Below, piece by piece: positions 42,062 to 52,400 of a stretch of 64,000 bases of DNA. This DNA is from Nocardia mikamii NBRC 108933 (lineage in GTDB: Bacteria; Actinomycetota; Actinomycetes; Mycobacteriales; Mycobacteriaceae): assembly GCF_001613505.1 (NCBI RefSeq), contig NZ_BDCM01000015.1:186001-250000 (forward strand), in the 5' to 3' direction. A model generated the notes under the pieces. It saw only the letters and a list, made by a program, of their open reading frames with translations. It was not told the origin of the DNA and did no database searches. Positions within the stretch are counted from its first letter, which is position 1; each line of letters begins with the position of its first letter. The translations under genes were made by a program, and so were the position numbers.

Positions 42062-43501
42062 TCAGTTCCGAAGCGGCGCTTCGGCCGGCACACTCACCTC
42101 GGCTGGGGCGACCGGAAGCGGGCGCCGCAGGCTCGACGCCGCAATTCCCGCGGCGATACACACGATGCCGCCCGCGATCCAGATCATGTGGAACGACCGC
42201 AGCGGGTCCGAACCGCCGCGCGCGGTCAGGAACGACACGCAGGCGGCGACGCCGAGGACGCCGCCGAGTTGACGCAGGGCGCCGTTGAACGCCGTCGCGG
42301 TCGCGAATCGCGTGCCGGTGACACCCTGCACCGACGCGGTGGCCAGGCTCGGCCACACCATTCCCACTCCGACACCGCTGATGATCGCACCGGGTAGCCA
42401 GCCGAGCAGGAAATCGGGGTCCGCGCCGGCGAGCAGGGCGTAGCACAGCAGTCCGGCGGCCACGAGCACCGCGCCGGTGACGGCGACCCAGCGACCGCCG
42501 AAGCGGTCGTAGATCGCCCCTGCCGGGCGGGCGGCGAGGGTGGAGAACAGCGGAGCCGGCGTCATCGCCAAACCGGCGCGCAACGTCGAGTAGTGCCAGA
42601 CCGAGGTCAGGAACAATACGTTCGCGAGCAGATACGCGTAGAACGCCGCCGCGAAGACGAAGGTGCTCACACTCGCCGAGGCAATGGTGCGGTCTGCGAG
42701 AATCCGAGCCTCGATCAACGGCGCGGGATGGGTGCGGCAGCGCTGAACCACCCACAGCACCAGAACGATTCCGGCGCCGAGGGCGCTGATCGTGCGCCAG
42801 TCGGTCCAGCCCCAGTCGTTGCCCTTGACGATTCCCAGCGCCAGCAGCCCGAAGCCGCCGGCCGAGCAGACGATCGCCACCTTGTCCGGGTTCGTGGTCG
42901 CGGTACTGTCTCTGGCCTCGGTCAACCAGAGCAGCGCCGCCACCACGGTCAACAGACCGATCGGCACGTTCACTGCGAAGACCAGGCGCCAATCGGAAAT
43001 GTCGATCAGAAAGCCACCGAGGGCCGGACCAATTCCGGCCGCCAGGGCAGCGGTCGCGGCGAACAGCGACACCGCCACCCCGCGCCGCGCTTCGGGAAAG
43101 GCCGGCAGCAACAGCGCCAGTGCCGATGGCACGATCAGCGCCGCACCCAGGGCCTGGAAGCCGCGGAAGACCACCAGCAAGCCGGCCGTCGGCGCGAGGG
43201 CACACAACAGCGAGGTGGCCGCGAAAACCACGAGCCCGGCCACGAACAACATTTTCCGACCGAATCGGTCCGCATATCGCCCGGCCGGGACGAGCAATGC
43301 CGCGAACACGATGTTGTAGATGTTCATCACCCACGACAGCGAATCCAGCGACCACGACGAGAAATCCGCGCGGATGCTGGGAAAAGCGATATTGACGATC
43401 GTGGAATCGAGAAATGCGATGAATCCAGCCATCGAAGTCACCGCGACAACAGCCACGGTTCCCGCCTTGCCGGCCCTCGCCACAGGTACGTCTTCCGCCA
43501 T
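42062..43501 (-). CDS. DHA2-family MFS exporter
   Basis: A 479-residue drug:H+ antiporter with about 14 hydrophobic helices. Motif D1 LDSTIVNIAFPSIRADF is diagnostic of the DHA2 (14-TMS) family, and the loop motif GRYADRFGRKMLFV is present. It sits inside the polyketide accessory region, convergent with the P450 and divergent from the FadH-like reductase, so product export or resistance is likely. The 316-base divergent gap (43502-43817) is moderately AT-rich around 43655-43690 and presumably holds both promoters; no other gene is seen there. Confidence 0.84.
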   Translation of the reverse strand: MAEDVPVARAGKAGTVAVVAVTSMAGFIAFLDSTIVNIAFPSIRADFSSWSLDSLSWVMNIYNIVFAALLVPAGRYADRFGRKMLFVAGLVVFAATSLLCALAPTAGLLVVFRGFQALGAALIVPSALALLLPAFPEARRGVAVSLFAATAALAAGIGPALGGFLIDISDWRLVFAVNVPIGLLTVVAALLWLTEARDSTATTNPDKVAIVCSAGGFGLLALGIVKGNDWGWTDWRTISALGAGIVLVLWVVQRCRTHPAPLIEARILADRTIASASVSTFVFAAAFYAYLLANVLFLTSVWHYSTLRAGLAMTPAPLFSTLAARPAGAIYDRFGGRWVAVTGAVLVAAGLLCYALLAGADPDFLLGWLPGAIISGVGVGMVWPSLATASVQGVTGTRFATATAFNGALRQLGGVLGVAACVSFLTARGGSDPLRSFHMIWIAGGIVCIAAGIAASSLRRPLPVAPAEVSVPAEAPLRN

Positions 43502-43817
43502 ATTTCCGAACTTTCTACGACGTCCCCGGAGTACCGCTGCACGCCGGGCCGTATACGATCAACCTGGCGCGATGGTGCCGGACACGAGCGGCGAAACCAC
43601 TTCCGCCACCACGAATGTCAACCACATCACACAGTAGGAAACGGCGCGGCCACGTCAACTTTCCATCTATTACCATATGTGGGAACAGTCTGTTTCGGCG
43701 CAATTTCCGGAATGCTGGAGGCGAGCCTACCCACCCCCGTCGCACCGCAACGGTAACCGGGAGGTGAATTTTCCTCGAGCCGTTGCGAAAGCGAAAACGG
43801 GTCATTAGGTTCGGCCC

Positions 43818-45848
43818 ATGAGTTCAGCTTTCCCGCGCCTGCTGTCATCGTTCGACTTGGGGCGCACGACTCTGCGTAATCGGGTCGTCATGGGCTCGAT
43901 GCACACCGGACTCGAAGACCGCGATTGGGATATCGACCGGCTGGCCGCGTTCTTCGCCGAACGCGCCCGCGGCGGCGTGGGACTGATCGTCACCGGCGGC
44001 TATTCGCCCAGCCGGGAAGGCTGGCTGTGGCCGTTCGCCTGCGCGATGCTGGACGAGACCGATGCCGAACGGCATCGCACCATCACCTCCGCCGTCCACG
44101 AGGCGGGCGGCAAGATCGCGCTCCAGATCCTGCACGGCGGGCGCGATTCCAACATCCCCGGCAACCTGGCGCCCTCGGCGGTGCCCTCCCCCTTGACCGC
44201 CTTCGAGCCGCGCGCGTTCACGCCGGAACAGATCGAAACCACGATCGCCGACCATGTTCGCTGCGCCCGCCTCGCGGAGCTGGCCGGTTACGACGGCGTC
44301 GACATCATGGGCGGCGAAGGCTTCCTGATCAACCAGTTCCTCGCGCCGCGCACCAACACCCGCACCGACGACTGGGGCGGGTCGGCGGAGAACCGGCGCC
44401 GGTTTCCGCTCGAGGTGGTGCGCCGCACCCGGGCCGCGCTGGGAGCGGACATGTTCATCATGTTCCGGATGTCGCTCGCCGAATTCGTCGAGGACGGGCA
44501 GACATTCGCCGAGATGATCGAGTTGGCGCGGGAGCTGGAGTCCGCCGGGGTCGACGTCATCAATACCGACATCGGCTGGCACGAGTCCCGGGTACCGACG
44601 ATCGCCACCTCGGTGCCGCGGGCGGCGTTCGTCGACTTCACGGCCGCGATCAAAGCGGAGGTCGGCATCCCGGTCTGCGCGTCGAACCGGATCAACATGC
44701 CGGATGTGGCCGAGGGCATTCTCGAACGCGGTGCGGCCGATCTGGTCTCGCTGGCCAGACCGCTGCTGGCCGATCCGGACTGGGTGAACAAGGCCGCGGC
44801 CGGGCGGGTGGACGAGATCAACACCTGTATCGCCTGCAATCAGGCCTGCTTGGACCACACCTTCACGCGGCAGACCGTGTCGTGCCTGGTGAACCCGCGC
44901 GCCTGCCACGAAACGCTGCTGCAGTTGGCACCGAGCCGCCACGCCAAGCGGATCGCGGTGATCGGCGCCGGGCCGGCGGGGTTGTCGGCCGCGATCGGGA
45001 TGGCCGAACGCGGGCATCGAGTGGAGCTGTTCGAGGCGAGCGATCGCATCGGCGGACAGTTCGACCTCGCCCGACGCATCCCCGGAAAAGAGGAGTTCGC
45101 CGAATCCCTGCGCTACTTCCGGCGCACCCTCGAAACCACCCGTGTCGATGTCCATCTCGCCGTGCGCGCGACCGCCGACCGGCTCGCGGCGGGCGAGTGG
45201 GACGAGGTGGTGGTCGCCACTGGCGTCCGGGCCCGCATCCCCGATATCGAGGGCATCGACCATCCGATCGTCATCTCGTACCCGGAGCTGCTGCGTGGCG
45301 AACGACAGGCCGGGCCCCGAGTCGCCGTCGTGGGTGCGGGCGGTATCGGCTTCGACGTCAGCGAATTCCTGACCACGGACCACGCGGGCGAACCGAGCCT
45401 CGAACAGTGGCGCCGGGAGTGGGGCGTGACCCGCGATCTTCACGCCCGCGGTCAACTCACCGCACGGACACCGACCCCGGCGATCCGGAAAGTGACTCTG
45501 TTGCAACGGAAGACGGGACCGTTCGGGATGTCGTTGGGCAAGACCACCGGATGGATTCACCGGGCGGCGCTCGACGGCAAAGGGGTCGAGCAGATCGGTG
45601 GCGTCAACTACGAACGCATCGACGCGCGCGGACTGCACATCAGCTTCGGCCCGCAGCGGGAGCGCCCGCGTCTGATCGAAGTGGACAATGTGGTGATCTG
45701 CGCGGGCCAGGACCCCGTGCGCGACCTCGCCGACCAGCTCGAAAGCCGTGGTCTGCGCGTGCATGTCATCGGTGGCGCGGCGGAGGCCAAGGAGTTGGAC
45801 GCCAAGCGGGCGATTCTGCAAGGAACGCGGCTCGCGGCCGAGATCTGA
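43818..45848 (+). CDS. FadH-like NADH:flavin oxidoreductase (OYE + FAD/NAD domains)
   Basis: 676 residues with the 2,4-dienoyl-CoA reductase architecture: an old-yellow-enzyme TIM barrel (1-330; LGRTTLRNRVVMGSMHTG), a 4Fe-4S cluster (CIACNQACLDH and a fourth Cys in VSCLVNPRAC, about 335-357), an FAD motif IAVIGAGPAGLSAAIGMA near 380 and an NAD motif VAVVGAGGIGFDVSEF near 502. It would reduce conjugated C=C bonds. Adjacent PKS modules (KS-AT-DH-KR) leave conjugated double bonds, so it may act on the polyketide, but a fatty-acid role is equally possible. No strong ribosome site precedes ATG 43818. Confidence 0.85.
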   Translation: MSSAFPRLLSSFDLGRTTLRNRVVMGSMHTGLEDRDWDIDRLAAFFAERARGGVGLIVTGGYSPSREGWLWPFACAMLDETDAERHRTITSAVHEAGGKIALQILHGGRDSNIPGNLAPSAVPSPLTAFEPRAFTPEQIETTIADHVRCARLAELAGYDGVDIMGGEGFLINQFLAPRTNTRTDDWGGSAENRRRFPLEVVRRTRAALGADMFIMFRMSLAEFVEDGQTFAEMIELARELESAGVDVINTDIGWHESRVPTIATSVPRAAFVDFTAAIKAEVGIPVCASNRINMPDVAEGILERGAADLVSLARPLLADPDWVNKAAAGRVDEINTCIACNQACLDHTFTRQTVSCLVNPRACHETLLQLAPSRHAKRIAVIGAGPAGLSAAIGMAERGHRVELFEASDRIGGQFDLARRIPGKEEFAESLRYFRRTLETTRVDVHLAVRATADRLAAGEWDEVVVATGVRARIPDIEGIDHPIVISYPELLRGERQAGPRVAVVGAGGIGFDVSEFLTTDHAGEPSLEQWRREWGVTRDLHARGQLTARTPTPAIRKVTLLQRKTGPFGMSLGKTTGWIHRAALDGKGVEQIGGVNYERIDARGLHISFGPQRERPRLIEVDNVVICAGQDPVRDLADQLESRGLRVHVIGGAAEAKELDAKRAILQGTRLAAEI

Positions 45849-45854
45849 CATCGG

Positions 45855-45889
45855 CGGCCGGCCCGGGCTCACGCGGGCCGGGCCGGCCG
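45855..45889. terminator. Bidirectional terminator
   Basis: An 11-bp perfect stem (CGGCCGGCCCG / CGGGCCGGCCG) with a 13-nt loop between the convergent FadH-like and thioesterase genes. Confidence 0.75.
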
Positions 45890-45896
45890 TTCGAGT

Positions 45897-46436
45897 TCAG
45901 CTCCGGCCGGCGCCCATCCGAACGAAGGTCGCGGTGGCCGTGGCGTACAGCCGGTCGCCCTCGTCGACCAGGCGGGCCTGCGCCGTCGCGGTCGTGCGCC
46001 CGACATGGACCGACTCGCCGATGGCGCGCAACGGCCCCTGATTGTGGGCGATGCCCCGGATCAGGTTCGTGTTCATGGACACGGTCGTGATCATGGACTT
46101 GTCGTCCACCGAGAGTTGGACCGCGCCCCACATCGCGACGTCCAGCACCGCGCCCGCCACACCGCCGCCGACCACACCGAGAAAGTTGATGTGGCGTTCG
46201 TCGGGCGTGAGCAGCAACGTCATCCGGCCGGGGTCGGCGTCGGCGACGGCCACGTTGAGCAGCTTCGCCAGCGGCGGCAGCGGCAGATCACCGGCCCGCA
46301 GGCGTTCGACCAGGTCGTCGCGGGACAGCTGCACCAGGCCGAGCACGGCGACCGACGGGTCCTCCCACCGCAGTCGCAAAGTTCTGGTGCCGTCCGTGGT
46401 TTCGATCGCCGACCCCGCCTCGGAACCAACCGTCAT
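45897..46436 (-). CDS. PaaI-type hotdog thioesterase
   Basis: A 179-residue single hotdog-fold protein. HINFLGVVGGGVAGAVLDVAM is the family's active-site helix region (usually HxNxxGxxHGG; here VVGGG replaces the second His-containing part) and STNLIRG-type SMNTNLIRG follows. Its ATG lies 10 bases after the stop of the last PKS gene, with AGGTAGGTGA as ribosome site, so it is co-transcribed with the PKS. Because neither PKS protein in the window ends in a TE domain, this enzyme may release or edit chains. The unusual active-site region leaves its activity open. Confidence 0.8.
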   Translation of the reverse strand: MTVGSEAGSAIETTDGTRTLRLRWEDPSVAVLGLVQLSRDDLVERLRAGDLPLPPLAKLLNVAVADADPGRMTLLLTPDERHINFLGVVGGGVAGAVLDVAMWGAVQLSVDDKSMITTVSMNTNLIRGIAHNQGPLRAIGESVHVGRTTATAQARLVDEGDRLYATATATFVRMGAGRS

Positions 46437-46446
46437 CGCCGGTCAC

Positions 46447-49400
46447 CTACCTTTCTGCTATCTGTTTGTCGATCAGGGCGAACAGTTCGTCGGCGCTCGT
46501 CGCCGATTCCACGGCGACGAGATCGTCGGGTCGGGTCGGCGAATCCGGTTCCGCCACCGCCTCTTCCGTGACGGCCTCTTCCGTGACGGCCTCTGCCATG
46601 GCCGCGGAAACCCGTTCGGCCAGGAGGGCTTTGTCGTCCGACGACGGCATCGACGCCAAGAGAGCGCGCAACGCGGCGATCTGGTCATCGATGGCGGCGG
46701 CGGTGGAATTGTCCGTCCATTGCGAACAGATCACATTCGCGATCGCGGCCGCCGTCGGATAGTTGAACACCAGCGTCGACGGTAGCCGCATACCGGCGGC
46801 CGCCGAGAGCCGATTGCGCAGTTCCACACCGCCCAGCGAATCGAAACCGAGGTCGCTGAAGGGTGTTTCGGCATCGATGGCGGCCGCGGATCGGTAGCCG
46901 AGCACGGCGGCGGCCTGTTCCCGCACATAGTCCAGGATTACCGGATAGCGGTCCCGTGGCGCGGTGGCCGCCAGCACCTCGGCCAGCTTGCCCTCGGCCC
47001 CACCGCCGCTCGTCGTGCGCCGGGAGCGAGCCGGAACCAGCCCGGACAGCACCTCCGGGAGCAGTCCCGAGCGTGCCTGCGTCGTCAGCGCCTGCTTGTC
47101 GAACAGCACTGCCGCGCTGACGGTATCGTCACCGGCGAGCGCGGCATCGAACATCCGCATCCCGTCCTCGACACCGAGCATCCGCAAGCCCATCCGTTCG
47201 AGCCGGGCCAGCGCGGCGCGGTCCATCGCACCGGTCATGCCGGTGTCCTGATCCCAGAGCCCCCACGCCACCGACAGTCCGGGCAGACCGGTCGTCCGGC
47301 GGCTGTGGGCCAGGGCGTCGAGGAAGGCGTTCGCGGCCGTGTAGTTGGCCTGTCCGGGTGAGCCGAGCAGCGCTGCGGCCGAGGAGAAGACGACGAATGC
47401 CGCCAGCTCCCGATCCCGGGTCAACTCGTGCAGATGAATCGCGCCGTCCACCTTCGGCGCCAGCACGCGGTCGATCCGTTCCGGTGTGAGCGATTCGATC
47501 GTGGCGTCGTCGAGCAGCCCCGCCGAATGGATCACCCCGGTCAGCGGATGCTCGCGGTCGACGGAATCCAGGACGGCCGCCACCTGATCGCGGTCGGCCG
47601 CATCGCAGGTGGCCACCCGGACGCGGGCGCCCAGATCGGTCAGCTCGGCCACCAGTTCCGCAGCACCCGCGGTCGCCGCGCCGCGCCGCGAGAGCAGCAG
47701 CAGGTGCCGGACGCCGTGCGTGCGGACCAGGTGCCGGGCCGTCACCGCGCCGAGCCCGGTGGTGCCGCCGGTGATCAGGACGGTACCGGTGCCGAAGGTG
47801 GCGGCGGTGTCCGTGGTGTCCGCCGGGGGCGCGACGGCACTGCCGGCGTCGACCAGACGCGGGACGAACAGCCGTTCCTTCCGGACGGCCACCTGCGAAT
47901 ATCCGGATTCCACGACGGCCGATACCAGGTCACCGGCGATCTCGGCCGCCTCCGGGTCGTAGTCGAGTGCGACGAATCTGTCCGGCTGCTCCGACTGCGC
48001 ACTGCGGACGAGGCCGGCCACCGCAGCGTGCACCGGTTCGGCTGCCTCGCCCGTCACGCTGTCCGCCCCACGCACCGCCACCACGAGTCGGGTCTCGGCG
48101 AGCTGCTCGGCGCTCGACCAGGACCGCAGCAGCTCCCAGGCGGCGTGCACGGCGGACCGCACATCCGCCGGCCCGGGCACCGCGCCGATCCGCGGTCCGA
48201 GTTCCGGAGACCACACGACGACATCCGGAATCTGTTCGGCCGCAACGAGTTCCGCGAAATCGGCGAATCGGCGCTCGACCCCGGGCACGGTCGCGGCACC
48301 CAGCACCGCGACCGAACCCCGCGAGACCCGATCCGGAACATCCACCTCGACCCACCGCACCGAGTACGGTCCGGGCTGCCCGGCGCCCGAGCCGCGCACA
48401 ACCGCTCGGTCGATCGGGCGGGAACGCACCGCGTCGATGGTCAGCACCGGCGCGCCCTCCGAGTCGAGAACCACCACGGCCGTCGCGTCCTCACCCAGGG
48501 GCACGGTGCGGACCCGCACGGCGGTCGCGCCCCGGCGATGCAGCCGCACGCCGGCGAACGAGAACGGCAGCGGGACTCGATCCGGGTCCGCTCCGGTGGG
48601 CACGGCGTCCAGGGCCGCGTGCAGGCAGGCGTCCAGCAGGGCCGGATGGATCGTGAAACCGGTGGTGGACGTACCGGCCGATTCGTCGAGCGACACCTCG
48701 GCGAAGGTCCGGCCCGCATGCGTGCGCAGCGCGGTCACGCCCTGGAAGGCCGGACCGTATTCGAAGCCTCGGTCCGCCAGCCGATCGTAGAGCGCGGCGC
48801 CGGCGCCGCGTTCGCCCTCGGCCGTCCAGCCGGTATCGACCGCGGGAAGTGCGGCCGCTTTGGTAAGGACACCATCGGCGTGCAGGACCCAGGGTTCGGC
48901 CTCGTCTTCCCGATCGGCTCGTGAACCCACCGCGCGCGAATGGATCGACAAAGCGCGACGGCCGTGATCGTCCGGCGCGCGCACGGTCAGCTGCAGTTCC
49001 ACCTCGGCGTCACCGCCGAGCAGCAGCGGTGCATGCAGCACCAGCTCGTCGATCGCCTCGGCATCCAGCTGTGCACCGGCGGCCAGAGCCAACTCGGCGA
49101 AGGCCGTCCCGGGGAGCAGGACCGAGCCGAATACCGCGTGATCGGCGAGCCACGGCTGCGCCGGCACCGAGACGCGGCCGGTGAACAGCCATTCCTGCGT
49201 GCCGGCGAGCGGTACCGCGGCGGTGAGGAACGGGTGCCCGAACGAACCCACCGCGGTCTCGGGTACGGGCCGCACCCAGTACCGTTCGCGCTGGAAAGCA
49301 TAGCTGGGCAACGTGATCCGGGAGCGGCCGCGGCCGGCGAACAGCTGCGGTAGCCGGACCGGAATCCCCGCCGAATAGGCATGACCGAGCGCGGCGATCA

Positions 49401-52400
49401 GCTGCACCGGCTCATCGACAGAGCGGCGTGCACAGGGCAGGACGATCGACTTCGCCGCCGCGTCCGGATCGTGCGCAAGGCAGTCCTGAACCATGGCGGT
49501 GAGCACCGCGTCCGGACCCACTTCCACGAACCGCCGGACACCGGCGGCGAGCAGGCTCGCGACGCCGGGAGCGAACCGGACGCAGCCACGCACCTGGGCC
49601 ACCCAGTGCGCGGGGTCGCACACCTCGTCGCCCACCGGGGCGCCCGAGACGTTCGACACGATCGGCAGGGCGGGTTCGTGATAGGTCAAACTCTCCGCGA
49701 CCGTACGGAATTCGTCCAGAATCGGGTCCATCAGCACCGAATGCGAGGCGTGCGAAATGCGCAGCCGCGTGTTCTTGCGGCCCAGCTCGGTGAGCTTGCG
49801 GCCGATCTCGTCGACGGCATCGATGCGGCCGGACAGCACCACCGATTCGGGGCCGTTCAGCGCCGCCAACGACACCCGGTCCTCGAATCCGTCGAGCAGC
49901 TGCTCGGCCTCGGCCTCCGAGATCGCGGCCGCGTGCATCGCACCACCGGCCGGTGCCGCACCCATCAGCCGGCCGCGCGCCGCGACCAGCGCACAGGCGT
50001 CCGGCAGCGACCAGACGCCGGCCACGTAGGCCGCCGTCAGCTCGCCGAGCGAGTGGCCGGTGACCACGTCCGGCCGGAATCCGAAGGATTCGAGGAGCCG
50101 GTAGAGCGCGACCTCGAAGGCGAACAACGCCGGCTGCATGTGATCCATTCGGTCCAGCACGCCGTCGGGGTCGGTGAACATCACCTCGCGCAGGGAACCG
50201 CCGAGATGCCGGTCGAATTCGCCGCACACCTCGTCGAGCGCCGCGGCGAACACCGGAAATGCCCGGTACAGGCCGGCGCCCATGCCGACCCGCTGCGCGC
50301 CGCCGCCGGTGAACAGGAACGCCGTATCCCCCACACCGGCCGTCGCGGTCACCACACCGGGCGCGGCGGCCCCGGCGGCCAGTGCGGTCAAGCCGGCCAG
50401 CAGCTCGTCGCGATCGGATCCGACCACCACGCCCCGGCGATCCAGCAGGGCCCGGGTTCCCAGCAGCGCCCGCGCCACAGCCCAGGGATCGAGCTCGGGC
50501 CGGTCGGCCAGCCAGGCGCGCAATCGCCGCGCCTGGGCGCGCAGAGCGGATTCCGACTTCGCCGAAACGACCAGCGGCACCGCATGATTGCGATCCTCGG
50601 GTGCCTCGGCGGCGGGCACCGCGGTCGCCGCCGGCGCCTGCTCGATGATCACGTGGGCATTGGTTCCGCTGATCCCGAACGAGGACACTCCGGCCCGGCG
50701 CACTCGGGCCCCGGCCGGCCAGGGCTCCGCCTCCGACAACACCCGAACGGTGTCCGCCGACCAATCCACGTGGGGCGACAGCTCGTCGAGATGCAGTGTG
50801 CCGGGCAGGGTTTCGTGCCGTAATGCTTGGACCATCTTGATGACCCCACCCACTCCGGCCGCCGCCTGGGTGTGGCCGATATTGGATTTGAGGGCGCCGA
50901 CCCGCAACGGCCCGTGCGTCCGCTGACCACCGTAGGCCGCGATCAACGCCTGCGCCTCGATCGGATCACCCAGCGCGGTACCGGTGCCGTGCGCCTCCAC
51001 CGCGTCCACCTCCGCAGCTGTGAGCCCGGCGTCGGCGAGTGCCGCCGCGATCACCCGCTCCTGGGAGGGGCCGTTGGGAGCCGTCAACCCGTTGCTGGCG
51101 CCGTCCTGGTTCACTGCGGTGCCGCGAACCACAGCCAGCACATTGTGGCCCAGCCGGCGGGCATCCGAAAGGCGTTCGACCACCAGAACGGCCGCACCCT
51201 CCGCCCAGGCCACGCCGTCGGCGGCGGCCGAGAAGGACTTGCAACGGCCGTCGGGCGCCAGCCCACGCTGCCGGGAGAATTCGACGAATACCAGCGGGGT
51301 CGACATCACCGTCGCGCCACCCACCAGTGCCAGCGAACTCTCGCCCTGGCGCAGCGCACGACAGGCCACGTGCAATGCCACCAGCGACGACGAGCAGGCG
51401 GTGTCAACCGTCAACGCCGGACCCTCCAGTCCCAGGGCATATGCCACGCGTCCGGACACCACACTCGCCGCGGCGCCGGTGCCGACATACCCCTCGATAT
51501 CGGCGCCGGCCGTGCGGGTCAGCGACTCGTAGTCCTGATACATCAGGCCGGTGTAGACGCCGGTATCGGTACCACGCAGGGTCGTCGGATCGATCCCGGC
51601 GTGTTCGAGTGCTTCCCAGGAGACCTCCAGCAACAGCCGCTGCTGCGGATCCATCGCGAGGGCCTCGCGAGGACCGATCCCGAAGAACCCGGCATCGAAA
51701 TCCGCCACCCCATCGAGGAATCCGCCCTCGTGCGCATACGACGTGCCGGGGTGCTCAGGATCGGGATGGATCAGCCGGCCCAGATCCCATCCGCGGTCGG
51801 AGGGGAATTCGCTGATCGCGTCCGTGCCGGAGAGCACCAGATCCCACAGTTCGTCGGCCGAGGTGACACCACCGGGATATCGGCAGGCCATGCCGACGAT
51901 GGCGATCGGTTCCTCGGAGCGAACCCGGCGAGTGGGGCGAGTCGCCGCCGTGCCGGTGCTCGCGATCCGCGAGCGCAGGTACCGGGCGACGGCCGCCGCG
52001 GTCGGATGGTCGAACGCCAGCGTGGTCGGCAAGGACAAGCCGGTCGCCTTGGTGAGGCGGTTGCGCAGCTCCACCACGCCGAGCGAATCGAAACCCAGTT
52101 CACTGAACGGCTTTTCGACGTCGATCGCGTCCCCGGAGGGGTGACCCAGGACGTCGGCCACCTGTGTCCGGACGAACCCCAGCACGATGGCTTCATGGGA
52201 TTCCACCGGTGTGCCGGTCAGCCGCCGGGCCAGGTCACCGGTGCCGGCGCCCCGGCGCGCGGCGGGCACCAGCGCCCGCAGCAGTGCCGGCAGCTCCCCG
52301 GTGTGGGCCAGGGTCGACAGGCTTGCCATATCGAAATCGACAGCGGCCGCATACGGCGTGTTCAGACCACACACCGCGTCGAAGAGGGCGAGACCGTCGG

